Assembly: GCA_030017835.1 (NCBI GenBank)
Contig: JASEGU010000010.1
Location: forward strand, 1-45,293
Length of the DNA stretch: 45,293 bases
DNA from: Actinomycetota bacterium
Lineage (GTDB): Bacteria; Actinomycetota; Aquicultoria; UBA3085; Oleimmundimicrobiaceae
Direction: 5' to 3'
Of the stretch, positions 34,209 to 42,115 are shown piece by piece. The position numbers and the translations under genes were made by a program. Position 1 is the stretch's first letter. Every line of letters begins with the position of its first letter. The notes beneath the pieces were generated by a model. The model worked only from the letters and a program-made list of their open reading frames with translations, did no database searches and was not told where the DNA came from.

Positions 34209-34550
34209 TTGGAAGAAGAGAAGAAAGAATCATCTTCAGGCACGGGACTGGACCCAAAGCTAGCGGGTCTTCTTTGCTACGCTTTTGGCTGGATAAGCGG
34301 AATCATCTTTTATCTGATAACCCCCAAAGATGAGTACATCCGTTTTCATGCCATGCAGTCCATCCTCGTATTCGGCTTCTTAAGCGTTTTAGGTTTTGTT
34401 ACCAATATGTTTTGGTATATTGGCTGGGGAATCAGCTCTTTGATCTCATTGATCGGGCTTGTGCTCTGGGTGGTCCTCATGGTTAAGGCCTACCAGGGCG
34501 AGAAGTATAAGTTGCCCTTCTTTGGAGATCTGGCCGAAAAGTACATCTAG
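34209..34550 (+). CDS. DUF4870-like small membrane protein
   Basis: This is a protein of about 113 residues with a charged N-terminus and three or four hydrophobic helices. The pattern is DPKLAGLLCYAFGWISGIIFYLI, then RFHAMQSILVFG and LVLWVVLMVKAYQGEKYKLPFFGDLAEKYI, as in DUF4870/Tic20-like proteins. The function is unknown. TTG 34209 sits eight bases after AGGGGAGG and is my choice; GTG at 34200 overlaps that site. It is a single-gene unit between two terminators. Confidence 0.8.
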   Translation: MEEEKKESSSGTGLDPKLAGLLCYAFGWISGIIFYLITPKDEYIRFHAMQSILVFGFLSVLGFVTNMFWYIGWGISSLISLIGLVLWVVLMVKAYQGEKYKLPFFGDLAEKYI

Positions 34551-34610
34551 CTTTCTTGGTTTAAAATCGGTCAAACTTGGCTACTTTGATCGGATCTATT
34601 TAAGTTTTAA

Positions 34611-34648
34611 GAGAGGGCGAAGGGGAAAACGAAGCCCTTCGCCCTCTC
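34611..34648. terminator. Bidirectional terminator hairpin between the DUF4870-like gene and apbE
   Basis: A 14-base perfect stem, GAGAGGGCGAAGGG with CCCTTCGCCCTCTC, closes a ten-base loop. It ends three bases before the apbE stop codon and 60 bases after the convergent gene's stop. Flanking T- and A-runs are modest. Confidence 0.75.
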
Positions 34649-34651
34649 CTT

Positions 34652-35698
34652 TCAATCCCAGGCATTATCCTTTAATTCTTGAACCCTGCCCTCAAGCCCC
34701 GAAGTTATCTTGACGCTTCCATCAGATAGGACCAAGATGCCCTCGATCTGGTCGTCACTTTCCAAAAACTCCAAGCCTTTCTCGTTGCCCATGACAAATA
34801 CGGCCGTCGAGAGAGCATCGGCCTCGGCGGCCGTAATCTCTCCGATGACGCTTGCGCTCATCAGGCCCTCGGCCGGCATCCCGGTCTTGGGATCCAGGAT
34901 GTGGTGGAGGCGGATGCCATCCTCTTCAAAGTAGCGCTGATAATCTCCCGAGGTGCTTAAGGCAAGTCCGTCCAGAGAAAGGACGCCGACAAGGGAGCCG
35001 TCTCCGGCAAAACGGGGATTTTGGATACCGACCTTCCAGGGCTTCCCATCGGCCTTGACCCCGATGACCTTGGTCGTGCTGCCCATGGTCAAAAGGGCGC
35101 TCTCGATTCCGTTATCTCTTAATATATCGGCCGCCCGGTCCAAGGCGTAGCCCTTGGCCACGCCCCCGAGATCTATCTTAGCTCCCTCGGCTTTCAGTCT
35201 TACGGCCCGTTTATCCTCGTCCAACTCGATCCCTTCATAGCCGACGAGGGCTACTGCGGCCGCAAGCTCGCTAGGGTCGGCTCGTCTTTTTTCGACAAAG
35301 TCCCAGAGATGTTCAATGCTTCCAACCGTCGGATCAAAGGCGCCAAGGCTCTTCCTTGAGACGTCCAAGCTCAAAGAGATCAGCTCAAAGGTGTCAAAAG
35401 AGACGCGGACGAATCTTTGGCCGCTGACTTCGTTGATGGCCGCAACTTCGCTCTCTTTGGAGTAGAAGCTCATCAGCTCATCCAGCCTCTTTATCTCGGC
35501 AAAAGCCGCGCCCACCCCCTCCTCAACCATCTCCTTGTCGCTTCCGAATGCCTTGATGGTTACGAAGGTGTCCATGAGGACTTCCGTCTTCTCATAGGGG
35601 ACGCTTTCATAGACGCCCTTTTTAGCAAAGAGGGCTAAGCCTATCAGCAAGACTATCGCTATCATTACCGCGCTTTGTGTTATTGTTTTTCTCTTCAT
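34652..35698 (-). CDS. apbE: FAD:protein FMN transferase (ApbE)
   Basis: ApbE attaches FMN covalently to a threonine of target proteins outside the cytoplasm, such as RnfG/NqrC-type subunits. The 348-residue protein has an N-terminal membrane anchor (about residues 7-25) without a lipobox Cys. It is followed by VLMDTFVTIKAFG, ELMSFYSKESEVAAIN, AFDPTVGSIEHLW, the metal and FAD site KIDLGGVAKGYALDRA, and ALSTAVFVMG near the end. No flavin-accepting partner (Rnf, Nqr or NosR) is present in this window. It has its own candidate promoter, divergent from the next operon. Confidence 0.93.
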   Translation of the reverse strand: MKRKTITQSAVMIAIVLLIGLALFAKKGVYESVPYEKTEVLMDTFVTIKAFGSDKEMVEEGVGAAFAEIKRLDELMSFYSKESEVAAINEVSGQRFVRVSFDTFELISLSLDVSRKSLGAFDPTVGSIEHLWDFVEKRRADPSELAAAVALVGYEGIELDEDKRAVRLKAEGAKIDLGGVAKGYALDRAADILRDNGIESALLTMGSTTKVIGVKADGKPWKVGIQNPRFAGDGSLVGVLSLDGLALSTSGDYQRYFEEDGIRLHHILDPKTGMPAEGLMSASVIGEITAAEADALSTAVFVMGNEKGLEFLESDDQIEGILVLSDGSVKITSGLEGRVQELKDNAWD

Positions 35699-35715
35699 AA
35701 TTAAATCACCTTGCC

Positions 35716-35745
35716 ATCATATAATAGTTAAGCCCACCTTCTCAA
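35716..35745 (-). promoter_or_regulatory. Candidate promoter for apbE
   Basis: On the minus strand TTGAGA and TATGAT are 18 bases apart, with the -10 about 18 bases before the ATG and a GGTGAT ribosome site between. It is divergent from the next promoter at 35758. Confidence 0.45.
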
Positions 35746-35757
35746 TCTTCCATCGTA

Positions 35758-35787
35758 TTGCCCGTACATGAAAGAAGGGGTTATAAT
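35758..35787 (+). promoter_or_regulatory. Candidate promoter for the dehydratase/activase operon
   Basis: TTGCCC (35758-35763) and a perfect TATAAT (35782-35787) are 18 bases apart. The -10 ends 30 bases before the first ATG of the three-gene operon. Confidence 0.55.
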
Positions 35788-35817
35788 CTAATCTCTACCG
35801 AAAGGGTTTGATGCAGA

Positions 35818-36774
35818 ATGAAGATAGGCATTCCACAAGCCCTGCTCTACTACAAATACTCTCCTCTGTGGGACGGGTTCTTCTCTGGGCTCGGGGTAGA
35901 GGTCGTCTTATCCGGCAAGACCGATAAATCCATCTTGAATCTGGGAGTAAAAGCGGCCGAGAACGAGGCCTGCCTGCCGCTTAAGGTCTTCTACGGGCAC
36001 GTCTTAAGCTTAAAAGACAAGGTGGACGGCATATTCATCCCCAGGGTTGTCAGCATCGAAAAGGATGCCTACACCTGCCCCAAATTTTTGGGGCTGCCCG
36101 ATATGATAAGCGCTTTGGACGATGATCTCCCCCAAATAATCTCCTGCACCATAGATCGCAAGCTCGGCCTAAGGGGGGTCGTCTCATCCATCTTTGAGCT
36201 CGGCCGCTACTTCACCGATGATGTAGTAAAGATCGGACTCGCCGTCCACAAAGGTTTTAAGTCTCTAAGATCACCCAAGCCCTCTCTCGCTCATCATAAT
36301 CCCTTGATTAGAGAGGGGCGCCTTTGCGGTCTGAAGGAAGGGCTAAAGATCGGTCTTCTCGGTCATCCCTACAACGTGTTCGACCCCTTCATCAACATGA
36401 ATATCTTGGATAGATTGGTTGGATCCAAAGTCGAGGTCGTGACGATCGAGACGAACTCGGTCAAGTCGAATATTCGCAAGATCTTGCCGGTCGAAAAGGA
36501 GCTCTTCTGGACGTATGAAAAGGAAGTCGTCTCGGCGGCTTTGGACTGGATCGATGCCGGCTTAGTCGATGGCATAGTCTACCTCCTCTCCTTCGCTTGC
36601 GGGCCTGACTCTCTGGTCCAGATGATAATCGAAGATGAGGCCAAAAAACGGGGGGGCAATATCCCCATCATGTCCATCGTCATAGATGAGCACAGCGGAT
36701 CGGCCGGCATATTGACCCGGCTGGAGGCTTTTCTCGATATGATAGAGCGAAAGAAGGCGGCCGAGGCGATATGA
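35818..36774 (+). CDS. 2-hydroxyacyl-CoA dehydratase-like protein (DUF2229 type), first copy
   Basis: This 318-residue protein resembles the DUF2229/acyl-CoA dehydratase activase-related family. The start is MKIGIPQALLYYKYSPLWDGFF. Three Cys sit at conserved places: NEACLPLKVFYGH, DAYTCPKFLG and SFACGPDSLV, possible [4Fe-4S] ligands as in HgdA/HgdB-type subunits. The ending is SIVIDEHSGSAGILTRLEAFLDM. It is a clear paralogue of the next gene, whose first ATGA overlaps its stop. In many bacteria these parts are fused in one protein of about 1400 residues. The substrate is unknown, and no CoA-transferase or acyl-CoA gene is nearby. Confidence 0.85.
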   Translation: MKIGIPQALLYYKYSPLWDGFFSGLGVEVVLSGKTDKSILNLGVKAAENEACLPLKVFYGHVLSLKDKVDGIFIPRVVSIEKDAYTCPKFLGLPDMISALDDDLPQIISCTIDRKLGLRGVVSSIFELGRYFTDDVVKIGLAVHKGFKSLRSPKPSLAHHNPLIREGRLCGLKEGLKIGLLGHPYNVFDPFINMNILDRLVGSKVEVVTIETNSVKSNIRKILPVEKELFWTYEKEVVSAALDWIDAGLVDGIVYLLSFACGPDSLVQMIIEDEAKKRGGNIPIMSIVIDEHSGSAGILTRLEAFLDMIERKKAAEAI

Positions 36775-37859
36775 AGCTGACCTTCCCTCATCTTGGCAAC
36801 TTAGACATTATCCTTAGCGACCTCTTCACCAGGCTCGGGGTTGAGGTGGTCGTCCCACCGAAGACCTCGCTTAGGACGATCAACCTTGGGGTCAAGCATT
36901 CGCCCGAATTCGCCTGCTTTCCGCTGAAGGTTACAGTGGGCAACCTGATAGAGGGCTTGGAGGCAGGGGCCAACCTTGCGGTCATGGCCGGCGGGATCGG
37001 CCCCTGCCGGTTCGGTCTATATGCCGAAGTCCAAAGGAGGATGCTCGAATCTTTGGGCAAGGACTTCGAAATGGTGGTCATGAAGCCACTTAGGGTCAGC
37101 TATGGCGATTTCCTTGCAGCCTGCGCTAAGCTCGTCCCTAAGAGATCGTTCTTAGAGATCGCCCACCAAGTTAAGATCGCCTGGGCTAAGGCGACGGTCA
37201 TGGATGAGCTGGAGTGCGAAGTCTTGAAGATGAGATGCTTTGAAAGGTTCTCGGGCGCGACGGATCTTGCCCATTTTAAGGCCGTCCAACTGATAAGGAA
37301 GGCAAATTCCGGAACCGAGCTTGAGACGCTCAGAAAAGAGGCGCTGAGGCTACTTAGCTTGGTCGAAAAAGAAGAGACCGAGGGCTTTTTGAAGATAGGT
37401 CTGGTCGGCGAGTTCTACGTCGTCTTGGAGCCCTTCGTCAACTTCGACATCGAAAAGACCCTCGGCCAGAAAGGCATATACGTGGAGAGATCGGTCTATC
37501 TCACCGATTGGCTGGATCCCTTAAAAAGGAACCGGATCCTTGGGACCAGCCGAAGCGAGTTAGCCCATCTGGCACAGCCATACCTCTCCCACTTCGTTGG
37601 CGGGGAGGGTCAGTCGACCGTGGGCCACGTGGTCAAATTTGCCAAAGAGGGTTTTGATGGGGTCATCCAACTTCTCCCCTTCACCTGCATGCCGGAGATA
37701 ATAGCAAAGAGCGTGCTTGGCAAGGTGGTCAGAGAGATGGATATGCCCGTCTTAACATTGAGCATAGATGAACAGACGGGCCGGGCTGGGATCATGACCA
37801 GACTGGAAGCCTTCACCGATCTTCTGAAGAGCAGGAGACTTGAGAGGAGGGCTGTATGA
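36771..37859 (+). CDS. 2-hydroxyacyl-CoA dehydratase-like protein, second copy
   Basis: This 362-residue paralogue of the preceding protein begins MKLTFPHLGNLDIILSDLF. It keeps the three Cys positions in FACFPLKVTVGNL, GIGPCRFGLY and LPFTCMPEI, and the same ending, LSIDEQTGRAGIMTRLEAF. The equivalent layout in both proteins suggests a heterodimer like the A and B subunits of 2-hydroxyglutaryl-CoA dehydratase, each with one [4Fe-4S] cluster. It shares an ATGA overlap with the gene before and the gene after, so all three products are probably made in equal amounts. The reaction is not known. Confidence 0.85.
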   Translation: MKLTFPHLGNLDIILSDLFTRLGVEVVVPPKTSLRTINLGVKHSPEFACFPLKVTVGNLIEGLEAGANLAVMAGGIGPCRFGLYAEVQRRMLESLGKDFEMVVMKPLRVSYGDFLAACAKLVPKRSFLEIAHQVKIAWAKATVMDELECEVLKMRCFERFSGATDLAHFKAVQLIRKANSGTELETLRKEALRLLSLVEKEETEGFLKIGLVGEFYVVLEPFVNFDIEKTLGQKGIYVERSVYLTDWLDPLKRNRILGTSRSELAHLAQPYLSHFVGGEGQSTVGHVVKFAKEGFDGVIQLLPFTCMPEIIAKSVLGKVVREMDMPVLTLSIDEQTGRAGIMTRLEAFTDLLKSRRLERRAV

Positions 37860-38851
37860 TGGTCGGCTATCTTGGGGTCGATGTCGGCTCGGTCAGCACC
37901 AACCTGGTTGTCATGGACGGCAAGGAGGAGATGATCGCCTACATATATCGCAGGACGATGGGCGACCCGATCTCAGCCGTCCAGAGCGGTCTGGTCGAAT
38001 TGGAGAGGCTCCTTCCGCCCGGTCTTAGGATCGAAGCGGCCGGAACGACCGGGAGCGCCCGGGCCTTAAGCGGGGTGATAGTCGGAGCCGACGTAGTCAA
38101 GAACGAGATAACCGCCCACGCGGTCGCGGCCTTAAAGATCATCCCGGATGCCAGGACGGTTCTGGAGATAGGCGGTCAGGACTCCAAGATAATCATTCTG
38201 CGCGGCGGCATCGTGGTCGATTTCGCCATGAACACCATTTGCGCGGCCGGAACCGGCTCATTTCTCGATCATCAGGCGGGGCGGATTGGCATCGATATCG
38301 AGGATTTCGGCGATTACGCCCTCCGCTCCAAAACCCCCGCTCAGATTGCCGGGCGCTGCACGGTCTTTGCCGAATCGGATATGATCCATAAGCAGCAGGT
38401 TGGATACCACATCGAGGATATCATCTATGGATTATGCAAATCTCTGGTCAGGAACTATCTCAATAACGTAGCCAAAGGCAAGGAGATAGCCTCGCCGATA
38501 ATTTTTCAGGGTGGGGTGGCCGCAAATCTTGGAATCAAGAAGGCCTTCGAAGAGGAGCTCGAAGCGGAGGTGATAATTCCCAAATACCACAACGTCATGG
38601 GGGCGATCGGGGCGGCACTTCTGGCCAAATCGGCGGCGGAAAAAGAGGGTTTTAAAGGGGAATTTAGGGGCTTTTCGGCCGCCAAGATGGAGTTCAAGAC
38701 GGTGAGTTTCAATTGCAACGGCTGCTCTAACGGCTGCGAGATAGTCAAGATCTCTAAAGGGGCTGAGACTTTAGCCTGCTGGGGCGGCCGGTGCGGTAAA
38801 TGGGAAGTCCAAAATGACCGGCCGCCCCAGGCAGTCACACTAACTACCTGA
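37856..38851 (+). CDS. BadF/BcrA-family ATPase, acyl-CoA dehydratase activase with Cys-rich tail
   Basis: This 331-residue ASKHA ATPase is the kind that drives single electrons into a dehydratase or reductase by ATP hydrolysis. The phosphate loops are YLGVDVGSVSTNLVVMD and EIGGQDSKIII. The cluster-binding Cys residues lie in TICAAGTGSFLDHQ and GRCTVFAESDMIH, the two-Cys pattern of HgdC-type activators, and the adenosine part is FQGGVAANLGIKKAF. The last 40 residues add FNCNGCSNGCEI and CWGGRCGKWE, an extra Cys-rich module that HgdC lacks but large fused activases have. It shares its ATGA with the preceding gene. Confidence 0.9.
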   Translation: MMVGYLGVDVGSVSTNLVVMDGKEEMIAYIYRRTMGDPISAVQSGLVELERLLPPGLRIEAAGTTGSARALSGVIVGADVVKNEITAHAVAALKIIPDARTVLEIGGQDSKIIILRGGIVVDFAMNTICAAGTGSFLDHQAGRIGIDIEDFGDYALRSKTPAQIAGRCTVFAESDMIHKQQVGYHIEDIIYGLCKSLVRNYLNNVAKGKEIASPIIFQGGVAANLGIKKAFEEELEAEVIIPKYHNVMGAIGAALLAKSAAEKEGFKGEFRGFSAAKMEFKTVSFNCNGCSNGCEIVKISKGAETLACWGGRCGKWEVQNDRPPQAVTLTT

Positions 38852-38854
38852 TAG

Positions 38855-39370
38855 TTACTTAGTCGATATCGTTATCGTGATGTTGTTTCCTTCGGCTTCT
38901 TCCACAGTATCCTCGCCCAAGACGACCCCGGCCATTCTACTCCCCTTGACCGCCGAATAGGTAATGATCTTGCCCTCGCCGGTATCGGCAGTGAAGGTGC
39001 TTTCGATCTTCCAGCCATTGGCCACGAGCTCTTTGTCGTAGAAGCTCTTCATTTGATCGATGGAGTCGTTTGTTAACAAGACGGCCGCAACGGTCTCCAA
39101 GTTCTCCTCGCCGGAGATGTTGATGTTGCCGTAAGGGGTCGCCCCCGGATATATCGGCATATCATCCGGCCAATTGGCCGGAAGCTCGGTTCCGGCTCCA
39201 AACTCGCCGGTGCCCTGATCGGAGGTTACGGTCACCTTGTCTCCGCCCAAGCCGGTGCTCACATCGATAGCGCCGTCCTCTGTCTGGATGGTCCTCTTGG
39301 TGCAACCGGTTAAGGTTAGGATTGTCGTAATAAGGATGAGCGTCAAAAATAAAGCGGTAAACCTCTTCAT
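38855..39370 (-). CDS. Putative secreted lipoprotein
   Basis: This is a 171-residue protein with a signal peptide and lipobox LTLTGC (lipid-attached Cys near residue 22), so it is anchored outside the membrane. The mature part contains a Thr/Gly-rich start, the segment PANWPDDMPIYPGATPYG, and a compact domain with SFYDKELVANGWKIESTF. I do not recognise a named family, though the segment 'WPxDxPxYPGA' followed by such a domain occurs in lipoproteins of unknown function. The start is ATG 39370, placed after a perfect AAGGAGGTGAT. It converges on the activase operon, with the two stops four bases apart. Confidence 0.8.
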   Translation of the reverse strand: MKRFTALFLTLILITTILTLTGCTKRTIQTEDGAIDVSTGLGGDKVTVTSDQGTGEFGAGTELPANWPDDMPIYPGATPYGNINISGEENLETVAAVLLTNDSIDQMKSFYDKELVANGWKIESTFTADTGEGKIITYSAVKGSRMAGVVLGEDTVEEAEGNNITITISTK

Positions 39371-39482
39371 TTTATCACCTCCTTTTATTGCTTCATTTAC
39401 TATATTTATAACATATCTGACTTGACTTTTGTTTGACTTGCCGTAAATATATGGGGAGAAACTTTGAAACAGGGAGATACAA

Positions 39483-40343
39483 GTGTTTGAAATTCTAACC
39501 AAAAGAACCATCGGACCAGCAGTTTATCACTATGATATCTCGGCCCCCAATATCGCAAGGAAGGCCAAGCCGGGACAATTCTTAATCCTTCGTATAAATG
39601 AAACCGGAGAGCGGATTCCCTTGACCATCTGCGACTATGATGGCTCAAAGGGAACCGTTTCGATAATGTTTCAGGCCATCGGCAAGACGACCAAGGAACT
39701 GGCTTATATGGAGGCGGGAGATAGTCTTTCCGATATGGTCGGCCCCTTGGGGAGGCCTTCCGAGATAGAGAGGCTTGGTACGGTCGTCTGCGTGGCCGGC
39801 GGAGTCGGGGCGGCCGTCATTTTGCCGATAGCCAAGGCATTGAAAGCGAAGGGAAATGAGATAATCACCATTTTGGGTGCGAGAACGGCTGAACTGCTCG
39901 TCTTAGAGGATGAGCTCAAAGCCATCAGCGACGACTTCATCATCACCACGGACGACGGAAGCCGCGGGATCTCTGGCGTCTGTACCGATCCCTTAAGACA
40001 GCTCATCGAGAGCGGCAAGAGAGTCGATCGGGTCATCGCCATCGGCCCGGCCATCATGATGAAGTTCGTCTGCAAGACGACCGAGCCCTTCGGGGTCGAG
40101 ACCGTGGTCAGCCTGAACTCGATCATGGTCGATGGCACGGGCATGTGCGGCTCTTGCCGGGTCACCATTGGCGGTCAGACCAAGTTCTGCTGCGTCGACG
40201 GGCCCGATTTTGACGGCCACGAGGTCGATTTCGATGAGCTGATGATCAGGCAAAGGATATATCTGGACGAAGAGAAGGCCTCTTTGGAAAGGTTCGAACG
40301 GCAATGTGAAGGCGGTTGCGGCTCGAAAGGTGAACGCAAATGA
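39483..40343 (+). CDS. NfnA-like ferredoxin-NAD(P) reductase subunit
   Basis: This is a 286-residue FAD/[2Fe-2S] protein of the PyrK/ferredoxin-NADP reductase group, the small subunit of NADH-dependent reduced ferredoxin:NADP oxidoreductase (Nfn) or sulfide dehydrogenase. The FAD motif is RIPLTICDYD, the NAD loop is CVAGGVGAAVILPIAKAL, and the cluster region is GTGMCGSCRVTIGGQTKFCCVDGP. The start is GTG 39483 with AGGGAGA ahead. It shares its ATGA with the large-subunit gene. A role as the GltB-free glutamate-synthase-like pair is the alternative. Confidence 0.88.
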   Translation: MFEILTKRTIGPAVYHYDISAPNIARKAKPGQFLILRINETGERIPLTICDYDGSKGTVSIMFQAIGKTTKELAYMEAGDSLSDMVGPLGRPSEIERLGTVVCVAGGVGAAVILPIAKALKAKGNEIITILGARTAELLVLEDELKAISDDFIITTDDGSRGISGVCTDPLRQLIESGKRVDRVIAIGPAIMMKFVCKTTEPFGVETVVSLNSIMVDGTGMCGSCRVTIGGQTKFCCVDGPDFDGHEVDFDELMIRQRIYLDEEKASLERFERQCEGGCGSKGERK

Positions 40344-41725
40344 TGGCAAAAGGCGAAAGGCTATCTGCCCGGGAGCAGGATGCCAAAGAGCGGATGGACA
40401 ATTTCGATGAAGTCTCCTTGGGTTACGATGAGAAGCAGGCGAGGGCGGAAGCCGAGCGCTGCCTGCAGTGTAAAAAACCGGCCTGCGTGGGAGGATGTCC
40501 GGTCGGCATCGATATCCCGGCCTTCATAAAGCTTTTGAAGGAAGGCAATCCGGCCGCTGCCATCAAGAAGATCAAGGAGAAGAATAGTCTGCCGGCCGTC
40601 TGCGGGCGGGTCTGTCCCCAAGAGAACCAGTGCGAAAAGGAGTGTATCCTGGCCAAGAAGTCCGATCCGATAGCCATCGGTCTTCTAGAGCGGTTTGCAG
40701 CCGACTCGGAGCGGAGCCAAGATGTGGCTGCCGGTTCCAAAGTAGAGTCCAAAGGCAAGAAGGTAGCCGTGGTCGGCTCGGGCCCGGCAAGTCTGGTCAG
40801 CGCTGGAGATCTGGCCAAACTGGGCTATTCGGTCACCATCTTCGAAGCCCTCCACAAGGCGGGCGGGGTTCTGGTCTACGGTATCCCAGAATTTAGACTG
40901 CCCAAAAAAATAGTCGAAGCCGAGATCGATTACGTTAAGGGTCTTGGCGTTGAGATACGGACCAACTTTGTGATCGGAAACACTTTGACGGTCGATGACC
41001 TCTTCGAGCAGGGATATGAGGCGGTCTTTATCGGCACCGGGGCTGGCCTTCCCCACTTCTTGGGGATTGAGGGCGAGAATCTAAATGGCGTCTATTCGGC
41101 CAACGAATTTCTAACCCGGGTCAATCTGATGAAATCACACCTCTTTCCGGAGCACGATACGCCCATCAAAAGGGGGCACAAGGTGGTCGTAGTCGGTGGC
41201 GGCAACGTGGCCATGGACTCGGCAAGAACGGCCAAGCGCCTGGGGGCAAGCGAAGTTTACCTAGTCTATCGCCGAACCGAAGAGGAGATGCCGGCAAGAG
41301 CCGAGGAGGCCCACCACGCCAAAGAGGAGGGCATCATATTCAAGACGTTGACGCTGCCCAGAAAGCTGATCGGCGAAAGCGGCTGGCTCAAAGCGATCGA
41401 GTGCATAGAGACGACCCTTGGCGAGCCCGACGCGAGTGGCAGGCGCCGCCCCGTCATCAAGGAGGGCTCTAATTTTACCCTCGAGGCCGATGTGGTCATC
41501 GCAGCCGTCGGAACAGGGGCTAATCCCCTTCTGCTCAAGGCAACGCCAAAGCTTAAATTGAACCCTAAGGGATATATCGAGGCCGACGAGAAGGGCACGA
41601 CCAGCATGAAGGGGGTCTTTGCCGGCGGCGACATCATAACCGGCTCGGCAACCGTGATTCTGGCTATGGGAGCCGGCAAGCAAGCGGCCGCCTCGATCGA
41701 CGAGTATCTATCCGCCAGAGCTTAA
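40340..41725 (+). CDS. NfnB/GltA-like NADPH oxidoreductase subunit
   Basis: This is the 461-residue large subunit of an NfnAB-type enzyme, homologous to the glutamate synthase small subunit. The N-terminal two-cluster domain has CLQCKKPACVGGCPVGIDI and CGRVCPQENQCEKECI. It is followed by the FAD loop VAVVGSGPASLVSAGDLA, the NADP site VVVVGGGNVAMDSARTAKRLGA and the final FAD motif GVFAGGDIITGSATVILAMGAG. Nfn enzymes bifurcate electrons between NADH, NADPH and ferredoxin. Because no glutamate synthase large subunit is adjacent, Nfn is more likely than GltD. A good terminator follows. Confidence 0.88.
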   Translation: MMAKGERLSAREQDAKERMDNFDEVSLGYDEKQARAEAERCLQCKKPACVGGCPVGIDIPAFIKLLKEGNPAAAIKKIKEKNSLPAVCGRVCPQENQCEKECILAKKSDPIAIGLLERFAADSERSQDVAAGSKVESKGKKVAVVGSGPASLVSAGDLAKLGYSVTIFEALHKAGGVLVYGIPEFRLPKKIVEAEIDYVKGLGVEIRTNFVIGNTLTVDDLFEQGYEAVFIGTGAGLPHFLGIEGENLNGVYSANEFLTRVNLMKSHLFPEHDTPIKRGHKVVVVGGGNVAMDSARTAKRLGASEVYLVYRRTEEEMPARAEEAHHAKEEGIIFKTLTLPRKLIGESGWLKAIECIETTLGEPDASGRRRPVIKEGSNFTLEADVVIAAVGTGANPLLLKATPKLKLNPKGYIEADEKGTTSMKGVFAGGDIITGSATVILAMGAGKQAAASIDEYLSARA

Positions 41726-41764
41726 AGCTCCCCAGAGACCGCCGGTCTATTGATCGTATGCGAT

Positions 41765-41785
41765 GGGCTCCTTTATTAGGAGCCC
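41765..41785 (+). terminator. Rho-independent terminator after nfnAB-like genes
   Basis: GGGCTCCT pairs with AGGAGCCC around TTATT, followed by TTCTTTTTTCTC. It lies 39 bases after the stop. Confidence 0.88.
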
Positions 41786-41818
41786 TTCTTTTTTCTCTTC
41801 CAAATCAGGAGTAATCCC

Positions 41819-41847
41819 TTGACCGCAAACCCCCCTTATGTTAAATA
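41819..41847 (+). promoter_or_regulatory. Candidate promoter of the TusA-YedE operon
   Basis: TTGACC and TAAATA are 17 bases apart, about 45 bases before the start. It directly precedes the dyad at 41847-41874. Confidence 0.45.
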
Positions 41848-41874
41848 TATGCTTATATTGTTCATAAGTCATAT
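41847..41874. promoter_or_regulatory. AT-rich dyad before the TusA-like gene (possible operator)
   Basis: ATATGCTTAT and ATAAG-T-CATAT form a ten-base inverted repeat with one bulged T, separated by seven bases. It overlaps the end of the -10 and the expected transcript start, and ends just before AAGGAGG. The pattern resembles operator sites of ArsR/SmtB-type regulators, but I cannot assign a regulator. Confidence 0.45.
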
Positions 41875-41893
41875 TTATAAGGAGGTGATGGTC

Positions 41894-42115
41894 TTGGAAG
41901 TGGAGGTCGATGCGAGGGGCTTATCCTGTCCGCTCCCCGTCATCAGGACTAAAGAGGCGGTTGAAAAGAATCCGGACGCTGAGATTGTCGTTCTTGTCGA
42001 TAATCCGGCCGCCAAAGAGAACGTAATCAGGATGGCCGAGAAGACGGGCAGACTGGTCTCGGTCGAAAGTGATGGCCTAGAATTCCGTCTTAATCTTACA
42101 AAAGGAGTCAGTTAA
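41894..42115 (+). CDS. TusA-like sulfurtransferase
   Basis: This is a 73-residue protein with the TusA/SirA fold that carries persulfide or selenium on one Cys. The start EVEVDARGLSCPLPVIRTKEAV contains the CPxP site, followed by IVVLVDNPAAKENVIRMAE. The start is TTG 41894, eight bases after AAGGAGG; ATG 41888 is too close to that site. It shares one base with the yedE start. The genes downstream suggest it hands sulfur or selenium to or from the YedE carrier. Confidence 0.88.
   Translation: MEVEVDARGLSCPLPVIRTKEAVEKNPDAEIVVLVDNPAAKENVIRMAEKTGRLVSVESDGLEFRLNLTKGVS

Noticed and set aside
39420-39452. Promoter for the nfnAB-like genes from the repeated TTGACT motifs
   Set aside because: Two TTGACT copies are present, but no good -10 lies at 17 bases. 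Only TAAATA at 16 bases fits, and I did not consider it strong enough to list.
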